A stretch of 64,000 nt of DNA from Candidatus Paracaedibacteraceae bacterium. GTDB lineage: Bacteria; Pseudomonadota; Alphaproteobacteria; Paracaedibacterales; Paracaedibacteraceae. The stretch is from NCBI GenBank assembly GCA_019636055.1, contig JAHBYH010000001.1, positions 186,001 through 250,000 of the forward strand, given 5' to 3'. Position numbers and translations under genes: made by a program. Under the pieces are notes generated by a model. That model was not told where the DNA came from and made no database searches. It saw only the letters and a list, made by a program, of their open reading frames with translations. Within the stretch, counting starts at the first letter, position 1, and each line of letters opens with the position of its first letter. Shown piece after piece: positions 47,372 through 54,892 of the stretch.

Positions 47372-47407
47372 AAGCCTCTTTCTTGTAAAACGAATGAGGC
47401 TTTTTTA
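47372..47407 (+). terminator. Terminator between the small Ser/Thr-rich gene and the SagB-like gene
   Basis: AAGCCTC and GAGGCTT pair, extended by TTC/GAA, with a T6 run after the right arm. It directly abuts the stop of the convergent gene. Confidence 0.85.
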
Positions 47408-48484
47408 TTATTTCTGGCGGAGTTTCATCACCATATCACGAACACGAGCAGGCACAGCGTTATCAGAACCATGGCCAACAAACACGGCTGTTACTGGAAA
47501 AAGACGCATTCCATCAACACCAAACTTCTCAGCAATAAACTCATCCCGCATAGATCCGGACAACCACGTTTTCAAGCCTAGACTTGTTGCTGATAATAAG
47601 GCTGTTTGTGAGATATGACCAGCCTCAAGAAAGACATATCCGTAGGCACGAGCAAACGGTGTTTTGTACCAAACCCGATTCATATCAACGGTTATAAAGA
47701 TTCCGCAGGCAGCCCCTTTGACCCAGAATTGATCAACCATAATATGGGAAATTGCCGCATCGTCACATCCTTGTGATAATAACCCCAGTTTATGCCCCTT
47801 AGCGTCATAAAAGTAATATCCTGATTCAATCCCTTTGACATTAACAATCGCCAAAAACGCATCACAAGACTGAACACCACTACCCGAGGGTGAAGATTTA
47901 CGTTCTGCAACCGTATTCAGGTCATCTTCAGCTAATTCTGCCCACTTTTGACCATGGATATAGCCAAAACTTGTAAACAGAATATCAGATAACTCCTGAG
48001 CTGTTATTGCTGTACCATCAAAATCCCTTGATGTTTTACGGTTTTTCAGACTCGAGTAGAGGCTATCCTGTTTAATCTTGGTCAGATCAGCTTCAGGCAA
48101 ATCAACCCAAGAAATAATTTCAGGCTGAAACCGAGCTAACCCTGCAGGCTTTTCACGGGACATTTCAACAAATTGACGAGCACTTTCTTCTTCGGACAGA
48201 GACGGAATCATTGAGGTACGCATTGCAAAATGGCAAATCTCTGATAATTTATCCCCACCCCAAACTGAATCATCGGCAGGCTCCTCTAAAACTAATCCGC
48301 CTTCCAGCAAATCTCGATCAATATCATTTAACTTATCGCTGCATTGTCCATTCCAAAATTTAAGACGTGAAAAATAGGCATCTGTTAAATCAAATTCATC
48401 TTTGGTAAAAGCATTAATCGCAACAATTCCATCTTCTGATAGATGAAAAACGATACTGGGATTAGGATAAAGTTTGTGTTTCAT
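47408..48484 (-). CDS. SagB/ThcOx-type nitroreductase-fold FMN oxidoreductase
   Basis: The 358-residue product has an N-terminal ~90-residue winged-helix-like region (SIVFHLSEDGIVAINAFT ... LLEGGLVLEEP) and a nitroreductase-fold domain from about residue 145 (NRKTSRDFDG, SPSGSGVQSCDAFLAIV, SGYYFYDAKGHKL, AYGYVFLEAGHISQTALLSA, FVGHG). This layout matches SagB-like dehydrogenases, FMN enzymes that in thiazole/oxazole peptide clusters oxidise azolines to azoles. No YcaO cyclodehydratase or clear precursor peptide is beside it, so it may be a stand-alone reductase. It is flanked by a terminator and by repeat-bearing DNA. Confidence 0.8.
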   Translation of the reverse strand: MKHKLYPNPSIVFHLSEDGIVAINAFTKDEFDLTDAYFSRLKFWNGQCSDKLNDIDRDLLEGGLVLEEPADDSVWGGDKLSEICHFAMRTSMIPSLSEEESARQFVEMSREKPAGLARFQPEIISWVDLPEADLTKIKQDSLYSSLKNRKTSRDFDGTAITAQELSDILFTSFGYIHGQKWAELAEDDLNTVAERKSSPSGSGVQSCDAFLAIVNVKGIESGYYFYDAKGHKLGLLSQGCDDAAISHIMVDQFWVKGAACGIFITVDMNRVWYKTPFARAYGYVFLEAGHISQTALLSATSLGLKTWLSGSMRDEFIAEKFGVDGMRLFPVTAVFVGHGSDNAVPARVRDMVMKLRQK

Positions 48485-48519
48485 TATTGAAGGTTCCTGA
48501 GTTAGATGTTTTTAACGCT

Positions 48520-48576
48520 TTCTCTCCCACAAGGGGAGAAGTAGGGGTTTCCCAGAATTCGCCGTAGGACTGTTTC
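48520..48576. repeat. Intergenic repeats between the SagB-like gene and ychF
   Basis: A CTCTCCC-ACAA-GGGGAG palindrome (about 48521-48540) is followed by CAGAATTCGCCGTAGGACTG then TTTC (48553-48576). The latter is an inverted copy, with one mismatch, of 40373-40396 in the groES-groEL spacer. Confidence 0.7.
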
Positions 48577-48591
48577 TGATGAACAGCATGA

Positions 48592-49692
48592 CTATACATT
48601 GAAGCGGAAATGAAACACATCCCCATCCTTTGCAACATAGTCACGCCCTTCAAGGCGCATTTTACCGGCTGCTTTTGCTCCGGATTCACCGGTACATGTA
48701 ATATAATCATCGTAAGAAATTGTTTCTGCACAAATGAATCCACGCTCAAAGTCTGTATGGATTTCACCGGCAGCTTGCGGTGCTTTGGCACCTTGATGTG
48801 TTGTCCAAGCCCGTGCTTCTTTGGGGCCAATTGTAAAGAATGTCAACAATCCCAACAGATTATAACCTTCGCGAATAACTTGCTTAAGCCCTGTTTCCTT
48901 GAGACCCAACGATTGCAAGAACTCTAATTGTTCCTCTTCGGATTCCAAAGATGAAACTTCTGCTTCAATAGCAGCACTAATGACAACCGATTTTGCGCCG
49001 TTTGCCTTAGCATACTCTGCAACCTTTGCTGTATGCGTATTACCGGTCGCGGCTTCTTCTTCACTGACGTTACAGACATATAAAATTGGTTTAGACGTCA
49101 ATAATTGCAATTGGTCAAACAAAGCTTTTTCATCCTTGCTGATCTCAAATTTATTGGCCATCTTCCCTTCTTCAAGGTGTTTTAAAACTTTTTGCATCAA
49201 CGGCAATAACGCCTTAGCTTCTGCATCACCGCCCTTAATTTTCTTCTCGAGAGCCGGGATACGACGCTCGAGACTTTCCATATCAGACAGCATCAATTCT
49301 GTTTCGATGGTAGTCAAGTCGCGCAATGGGTCGACACTACCATCAACGTGCGTAATGTCATCATCTTCAAAGCAACGCAACACATGAATAATCGCGTCAA
49401 CACTGCGAATATGGCCCAAGAACTGATTACCCAATCCTTCGCCCTTAGATGCCCCGCGGACCAACCCTGCAATATCGACAAACTCTAATTGTGTCGGAAT
49501 AATTTTTTGGGATTGAGCGATTTTTGCCAACTCAAACAACCGTGGGTCAGGCACACCAACACGCCCCGTGTTCGGCTCGATAGTACAGAATGGATAATTC
49601 GCAGCCTCAGCCGCAGCTGTCGCTGTTAGTGCATTAAAAAGAGTTGATTTACCGACATTCGGCAAACCAACGATCCCACAGTTAAATCCCAT
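48592..49692 (-). CDS. ychF: Ribosome-associated ATPase YchF (OLA1 subfamily)
   Basis: YchF is a universally conserved TRAFAC-class ATPase linked to translation and stress responses. The 366-residue product has GIVGLPNVGKSTLFNALT (G1), DIAGLVRGASKGEGLGN (G3/switch II) and VCNVSEEE in place of the NKxD motif, the feature that gives the OLA1 group ATP preference. A coiled-coil insertion and the C-terminal TGS domain (FFTIGPKEARAWTTHQGAKA) follow. Length is standard. Confidence 0.96.
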   Translation of the reverse strand: MGFNCGIVGLPNVGKSTLFNALTATAAAEAANYPFCTIEPNTGRVGVPDPRLFELAKIAQSQKIIPTQLEFVDIAGLVRGASKGEGLGNQFLGHIRSVDAIIHVLRCFEDDDITHVDGSVDPLRDLTTIETELMLSDMESLERRIPALEKKIKGGDAEAKALLPLMQKVLKHLEEGKMANKFEISKDEKALFDQLQLLTSKPILYVCNVSEEEAATGNTHTAKVAEYAKANGAKSVVISAAIEAEVSSLESEEEQLEFLQSLGLKETGLKQVIREGYNLLGLLTFFTIGPKEARAWTTHQGAKAPQAAGEIHTDFERGFICAETISYDDYITCTGESGAKAAGKMRLEGRDYVAKDGDVFHFRFNV

Positions 49693-49786
49693 TGAGTATC
49701 CTTTGATTTTATTAAGTTATGGATCTAATATAGCGACATTGTTTTAATTTTGCTACAGGAACGAAGGCGCTCTTTGGCTTCGCTCC

Positions 49787-50635
49787 TCATCCCCCTGTAT
49801 AATCAAGGTACAACTGGCTCATTTTCTTAGCCATTTCTCCGGTCGTCCCCTGCCCTACAGGTTGATGATCAAGCATAATAATCGGCGTAACAGCTGAAGT
49901 GGATGCTGTCAAAATTATTTCCTGCGCTTGGCGCAACTCGTCTAGCGTAATGAGTGACTCTTCAACTGTAATACCTGCGCTACCAAGCAATTGAATTAAT
50001 CTCTGACGTGTAATCCCTGCCAAAATATTACCTAAAAGTGGTGACGTCCTTAGTATTCCTTTATCATCAACAATCCAAACGTTTGCTGAGTTTGCTTCTG
50101 TCACAACTTTGTCTTTATTATAGAGAATAGATTCATAAGCCCCTGCCTCCACAGCCTGTTGTTTTCCTAATACATTCGGTAACAATGAAATAGATTTTAT
50201 ATCTGGTCGGGCCCAACGGTTATCAGGCATTGTAATAGCAGCAACGCCTTCCCCCCCCTTCTTCACAGCTTGGCCTTGATTAAAATACCGAGCTGTCACA
50301 ACAATAGATGGCTCTATATGTTTTGGAAAAGCATGATATCGTGGCGCCACACCCCGTGTAATTTGAATATACAACATACCATCTTTAAGTCGATTTAAGC
50401 GGATAACTTCACGACAAATGTGCTCTAAAGCAGATCGTTCGAAAACTGCGGGTATCTGCAATTCTGACAACGAATAGTCTAATCGATCCAGATGCTCAAA
50501 AAAGTCAATCAATCGTCCTTTTACCAAACAAACCACTTCATAGACACCATCGGCAAACTGATATCCCCGATCTTCGATATGAACCGCTGCCTGCGCATGC
50601 GGTACATACGCCCCATTTACATATGCTATACGCAT
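49787..50635 (-). CDS. dat: D-amino-acid transaminase (class IV PLP aminotransferase)
   Basis: This PLP enzyme interconverts D-alanine and D-glutamate-type pairs, supplying peptidoglycan precursors. The 282-residue product shows VHIEDRGYQFADGVYEV (class IV N-terminus), QITRGVAPRYHAFP, DIKSISLLPNVLGKQQA with the PLP Lys in DIKS, VTEANSANVWIV and LAGITRQRLI. The features favour D-amino-acid over branched-chain transaminase, but BCAT-like activity cannot be excluded. It is divergent from mccB. Together with DdpX it may handle D-Ala. Confidence 0.85.
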   Translation of the reverse strand: MRIAYVNGAYVPHAQAAVHIEDRGYQFADGVYEVVCLVKGRLIDFFEHLDRLDYSLSELQIPAVFERSALEHICREVIRLNRLKDGMLYIQITRGVAPRYHAFPKHIEPSIVVTARYFNQGQAVKKGGEGVAAITMPDNRWARPDIKSISLLPNVLGKQQAVEAGAYESILYNKDKVVTEANSANVWIVDDKGILRTSPLLGNILAGITRQRLIQLLGSAGITVEESLITLDELRQAQEIILTASTSAVTPIIMLDHQPVGQGTTGEMAKKMSQLYLDYTGG

Positions 50636-50751
50636 TTATTATCTTTCCGGAAAAATTATATCTTTAAAATACACCACAAACTTTCCTCTTTCAATGTCTG
50701 TCTATTTTTCGTTAGAATCAGGATAAGTCATATCACAGACAAGTAATCATT

Positions 50752-52344
50752 ATGCCAATATTAAAATCAAAATTAGCCCCAACCTCTGAAAATCGCCAGA
50801 CAATGTCAGCCCTAGTCAAAGAACTTCAGGATACTTTAGTCAAAATCTGCCATGGTGGCGGTGAAGTTGCTCGCAAACGCCACACAGATCGCGGAAAACT
50901 CTTAGCCCGTGACCGCATTGACTTATTAATTGATGAAGGCAGCCCCTTCCTTGAATTCGGAGCCTTAGCCGGACTCAATACCTATGACGATGAAATCCCT
51001 GCAGCAGGCATCATCACGGGTATTGGCCGCATTCACGGCCGCGAGTGTGTCATCGTCGCCAATGATGCCACAGTAAAAGGCGGAACATACTATCCGTTGA
51101 CAGTTAAAAAGCATCTCCGCGCCCAAGAAATTGCCTTAGAAAACAATCTTCCATGCATTTATATGGTCGATTCCGGCGGCGCATTCTTACCGATGCAAGA
51201 TCAAGTTTTCCCGGATCGCGATCATTTTGGTCGGATTTTCTATAACCAAGCCCAGCTGTCTTCAAAAGGTATTCCGCAAATCGCTGTAGTCATGGGATCG
51301 TGCACAGCCGGTGGCGCCTATGTTCCGGCTATGTGCGACCAATCCATCATCGTCAAGGGGACAGGCACAATCTTTTTGGGTGGCCCCCCCCTTGTCAAAG
51401 CAGCGACAGGCGAAGAAGTTACAGCAGAACAACTGGGTGGTGGTGATCTACATGCTAAAACATCTGGTGTTGTTGACCATCTGGCGAATAATGATGAACA
51501 CGCGATTCAAATCGCCCGTGAGATTGTCGATACATTGCCTCGCTCAACCCCGTGGATGGCTCAGGAAACACCCGAAGAACCATTATATGATGCCGATGAA
51601 ATCTATGACATTATTCCAACCGATGTACGCCAACCTTATGATGTCCGTGAAATTATCGCCCGTATCGTTGATGGTAGCCGCTTAGACGAATTTAAACCTC
51701 TATATGGCACAACCCTTGTCTGCGGCTTTGCCAAAATTTACGGTTATCGTGTTGGAATCATTGCGAACAATGGTATCTTATTCTCTGAGAGCGCTCTTAA
51801 AGGAGCTCACTTCATAGAACTCTGTTGCCAGCGTAAAATTCCATTGGTCTTTTTGCAAAATATCAGTGGATTCATGGTCGGCAGCAAATACGAAGCAGGA
51901 GGAATTGCCCGCGACGGCGCCAAACTCGTTCACGCAGTCGCCTGTGCCAATGTCCCAAAATTCACAGTCACAATTGGGGGCAGCTTTGGTGCAGGAAACT
52001 ATGCTATGTGTGGTCGCGCCTATAGCCCACGATTCATGTGGACATGGCCAAACTCACGTATTTCAGTGATGGGTGGCGAACAAGCGGCAACCGTCCTGAC
52101 TCTGATTCGCCAAGAGGCTCAATCTGCCAAAGGAACAACTTGGCCTGAAAAAGAGGTTGAGGCCTTCAAAGATACGATCCGTACTAAGTATGAAGCTGAA
52201 GGATCACCGTACTACGCATCAGCTCGCCTGTGGGATGACGGGATTATAGATCCCAGAGATACTCGGCGTGTTCTAGGGCTATCGATTGCTGCATCGTTAA
52301 ATAAGCCAATCGATGATATGAAGTTTGGCGTCTTTAGGATGTAG
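50752..52344 (+). CDS. mccB: Acyl-CoA carboxylase carboxyltransferase, methylcrotonyl-CoA type
   Basis: The carboxyltransferase subunit moves CO2 from biotin to 3-methylcrotonyl-CoA in leucine breakdown. The 530-residue product contains [74 protein letters not shown] and [20 protein letters not shown], and ends [17 protein letters not shown]. The [20 protein letters not shown] and [11 protein letters not shown] features fit MCC beta better than propionyl-CoA carboxylase. The biotin-carrying alpha subunit and other leucine-degradation genes are not next to it. Confidence 0.88.
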   Translation: MPILKSKLAPTSENRQTMSALVKELQDTLVKICHGGGEVARKRHTDRGKLLARDRIDLLIDEGSPFLEFGALAGLNTYDDEIPAAGIITGIGRIHGRECVIVANDATVKGGTYYPLTVKKHLRAQEIALENNLPCIYMVDSGGAFLPMQDQVFPDRDHFGRIFYNQAQLSSKGIPQIAVVMGSCTAGGAYVPAMCDQSIIVKGTGTIFLGGPPLVKAATGEEVTAEQLGGGDLHAKTSGVVDHLANNDEHAIQIAREIVDTLPRSTPWMAQETPEEPLYDADEIYDIIPTDVRQPYDVREIIARIVDGSRLDEFKPLYGTTLVCGFAKIYGYRVGIIANNGILFSESALKGAHFIELCCQRKIPLVFLQNISGFMVGSKYEAGGIARDGAKLVHAVACANVPKFTVTIGGSFGAGNYAMCGRAYSPRFMWTWPNSRISVMGGEQAATVLTLIRQEAQSAKGTTWPEKEVEAFKDTIRTKYEAEGSPYYASARLWDDGIIDPRDTRRVLGLSIAASLNKPIDDMKFGVFRM

Positions 52345-52382
52345 TGATCCTGCTTATTTTTTACAAATCCACCAATTTTTCT

Positions 52383-52411
52383 TTGACGTGATAGATCAAA
52401 TACGTTATAAC
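52383..52411 (+). promoter_or_regulatory. Promoter of rpsT
   Basis: TTGACG (52383-52388) and TATAAC (52406-52411) are separated by exactly 17 bases, about 40 bases before the rpsT start. Confidence 0.85.
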
Positions 52412-52453
52412 TTATGCAAGAATAGATTTTTTATAGTTATTAAAGGATAAATA

Positions 52454-52717
52454 ATGGCTAACCATCGTAATGCTGAAAAAGCTGCACGCCAAGCAGAAAA
52501 GCGCACAATTATTAACCGCGACCGCGTCAGCCGTATTCGCACATTCATTCGCAAAGCAGAAGAAGCAATTGCTGCCGGTTCAAAAGATTCCGCTTTGGAA
52601 GCTGTTCGCGTTGCTGAAGGTGAAATCATGCGTGGTGCATCAAAGGGTGCATTGAAAGCAAATACAGCTTCACGCAAAGTCTCTCGCTTGACAAAGCGCG
52701 CAAAAGCTATTGCATAA
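52454..52717 (+). CDS. rpsT: 30S ribosomal protein S20
   Basis: S20 binds 16S rRNA and stabilises the 30S body. The 87-residue, strongly basic product starts [20 protein letters not shown] and continues with typical helical repeats ([36 protein letters not shown]). AAAGGA lies six bases or so upstream. It has its own strong promoter and terminator, so it is a monocistronic unit. Codon use and RBS fit high expression. Confidence 0.97.
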   Translation: MANHRNAEKAARQAEKRTIINRDRVSRIRTFIRKAEEAIAAGSKDSALEAVRVAEGEIMRGASKGALKANTASRKVSRLTKRAKAIA

Positions 52718-52744
52718 GTCTTTTGCAATACTTACTTATAAAGT

Positions 52745-52773
52745 AAGCCTTACCGTCAGGTGAGGCTTTTTTT
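52745..52773 (+). terminator. Rho-independent terminator of rpsT
   Basis: AAGCCTTACC pairs with GGTGAGGCTT (one G-U) around GTCA, followed by a run of seven or eight Ts. Confidence 0.93.
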
Positions 52774-52804
52774 ATGAACTCTTTATCTTTATTTGAGGTT
52801 CACT

Positions 52805-53827
52805 ATGTCCCATACCACTGATGTTGTTATTATCGGATCCGGCCCTGTCGGTTTGTTTGCTATTTTTGAATGTGGAATGCTGAAATTAGATTGTCACGTC
52901 ATTGATGCACTTGATGCTATTGGCGGTCAATGTGCAGCTCTTTACCCAGAAAAGCCTATTTACGATATTCCAGCCCATCCACAAGTTACAGGGGCAGAAC
53001 TAATCCACAACTTAGAACAACAAATCCTTCCCTTCAAACCAACATTCCATCTTGGACAACAAGTAACAACGATTGAGCAGTTGGATGATGAAGGAAAATC
53101 TTGGAAAATTATCACATCAAAAGGTACTGAGATACAGTGTAAGAGCATTATCATCGCTGCCGGTGTCGGAGCATTTGGTCCGAATCGCCCACCACTTGAT
53201 GGTATCGAGACATACGAAGGGACAACTGTTCAATATTACATCAAAAATCGTGAAGCCTATCGCAACAAAAACATCGTTATCGCTGGTGGCGGTGATTCAG
53301 CAGTAGATTGGGCAATATCATTAAGTGAAATCGCCAATCGCGTCAGCGTTGTTCACCGACGCCCTAAATTCCGCGCAGCCCCTGAAAGCGAAGCTCGCCT
53401 GAATGATTTAGCTCAACAAGGGGTCATTGATCTGATAACGCCGTACCAACTTGATTCATTAAAAGGTGATAGCCGTAACCTTCATGCAGTAACTGTTAAG
53501 TCTATGGATGGTGAAGTCAAAGATATCGAAGCCGATTACTTATTGCCGTTCTTTGGTTTGTCTATGAACTTGGGGCCAATTGCTGAATGGGGACTCGGCA
53601 TGGATAAAAGTCACATTCAGGTTGACCACTTAACCTCAGCGACAAGTCGCCCTGGCATCTATGCTATCGGTGACGTGGCTACCTATCCCCATAAACTTAA
53701 GTTAATTCTGACAGGATTTGCCGAAGGTGCACAAGCAGCTCATTCAATCCGTCGTTTCCTCTATCCGGAAGAAGTTATGCACTTTGAATACTCAACCACA
53801 AAAGGCGTCCCATCAAAAGCTGCTTAG
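52805..53827 (+). CDS. Ferredoxin-NADP+ reductase, thioredoxin-reductase-like type
   Basis: This FAD enzyme exchanges electrons between NADPH and ferredoxin. The 340-residue product has DVVIIGSGPVGLFAIFE (FAD dinucleotide loop), ALDAIGGQCAALYPEK, NIVIAGGGDSAVDWAI (NADPH loop), HRRPKFRA and YAIGDVATYP. The thioredoxin-reductase Cys-x2-Cys pair is absent, as in TrxR-like FNRs of alphaproteobacteria and Bacillus. ATG 52805 (MSHTTDVV) has GAGG six bases upstream. Its stop overlaps the stop of the convergent gene by three bases. Confidence 0.9.
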   Translation: MSHTTDVVIIGSGPVGLFAIFECGMLKLDCHVIDALDAIGGQCAALYPEKPIYDIPAHPQVTGAELIHNLEQQILPFKPTFHLGQQVTTIEQLDDEGKSWKIITSKGTEIQCKSIIIAAGVGAFGPNRPPLDGIETYEGTTVQYYIKNREAYRNKNIVIAGGGDSAVDWAISLSEIANRVSVVHRRPKFRAAPESEARLNDLAQQGVIDLITPYQLDSLKGDSRNLHAVTVKSMDGEVKDIEADYLLPFFGLSMNLGPIAEWGLGMDKSHIQVDHLTSATSRPGIYAIGDVATYPHKLKLILTGFAEGAQAAHSIRRFLYPEEVMHFEYSTTKGVPSKAA

Positions 53828-54312
53828 TCAGCCTTGACGGGATAATCCTTAGGAAAAGAAGCCTTGATTCGACGCTCAACATCGCCTTTCTTCTCTTTCT
53901 TCAAAGCCACTCGTCCTGTTAGTGATTTTAGTTCGGCCCCCAATGAATCAATCTGAGATTGTAATTGCGCTATTCTAGTTTCAAGTTGCTTAATCTCAGA
54001 TTTCATTGCTACGTGCTGGCGCTCAAACATATAAGCAATGATCTTGCCTAAAGATGACGTCGGATCATTAAGCATTGAACGCATACGAGGAGAAATACTT
54101 CCATCCGCCTCCATATGATTTAGGGCCTCACTAAGTGCCCCACGAATATTGCGTTCCAAAACATCCATCCTTTGACGCAAGTCAGCTATTTCTTTTGTTT
54201 GGTCTTGTGTTATTTTTTTCTCAGGGGCATGGAATGGCATGTTAAACTGCGTGTCAGCAGGAACGTTCGCCCACGAAATATTAATGAGCAAATAGCTGAT
54301 AAGTGTATTCAT
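53824..54312 (-). CDS. Exported coiled-coil protein of unknown function
   Basis: The 162-residue product has a short signal-like N-terminus (MNTLISYLLINISWA, then NVP). Two helical segments with heptad character follow (about residues 35-70, and 100-140 with KSEIKQLETRIAQLQSQIDS), and the tail is basic. No family is recognised. AAGGAAC precedes the ATG. It is divergent from the 54490 gene, which also combines a signal-like N-terminus with a coiled coil, so the two may share a regulatory region (54313-54489) and perhaps a role. Confidence 0.7.
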   Translation of the reverse strand: MNTLISYLLINISWANVPADTQFNMPFHAPEKKITQDQTKEIADLRQRMDVLERNIRGALSEALNHMEADGSISPRMRSMLNDPTSSLGKIIAYMFERQHVAMKSEIKQLETRIAQLQSQIDSLGAELKSLTGRVALKKEKKGDVERRIKASFPKDYPVKAD

Positions 54313-54489
54313 AACATCGTTCCTTTCTCAATTCAGAAAATAGTTTAGCATTTTTAGGGGTAATAGCAACTCTAGCAATCTCAAATCATTATCGCATAAA
54401 TTATATTAAAATAGTGTAAATTGTAATAAAATTATTTATAAATTTAGTAATATTTGCTATTAATTAATTACAACAGCTAGGGAGGGATC

Positions 54490-54891
54490 ATGATTAGAGT
54501 ATTAGCAACCTTGTGGGGACTAACCGTGTTTTGTCTTGCTCAAGATACCTCATCAAGGTTCGAAGCCTTAGAGCTTCAAATAAAAGAACTTAGCGAAAAA
54601 ACTCAACTCCAAGCTGCAACAATACAGCGATTAGAAACCCTGCTGACGCACGATCATCGCTCAGCACCCATATACAGAAAAGTATTGCCTGCCGATAAAA
54701 TCTTAGGGACATCCATTATTTTTGCTCTTATGTGCGCCTACACTGTATTTATGGACACAGGAAGCATCGTCCTGACTTTTGGAACGTTTGCGTCTTATTT
54801 ATATACATTTTATGGGTTTTTAAAGATTGTTCGAAATAGTGCAACCGTTGCCGGCAATTCATCGATCATAACAAAAGCCACGCGAGATTAA
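54490..54891 (+). CDS. Small coiled-coil membrane protein of unknown function
   Basis: The 133-residue product has a signal-like N-terminus (RVLATLWGLTVFCLA), then a coiled-coil stretch (about residues 22-50, FEALELQIKELSEKTQLQ) and two closely spaced hydrophobic helices (about 68-87 and 90-112). GGAGGGATC precedes the ATG, a strong start site. It ends one base before the next gene, so the two form an operon. No family is recognised; a membrane anchor or partner for the large downstream protein is a reasonable guess. Confidence 0.72.
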   Translation: MIRVLATLWGLTVFCLAQDTSSRFEALELQIKELSEKTQLQAATIQRLETLLTHDHRSAPIYRKVLPADKILGTSIIFALMCAYTVFMDTGSIVLTFGTFASYLYTFYGFLKIVRNSATVAGNSSIITKATRD

Positions 54892-54892
54892 T

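Noticed and set aside
48462-48830. Minus-strand 122-codon frame over the ychF end
   Set aside because: It is an alternative frame of ychF running into intergenic repeats.
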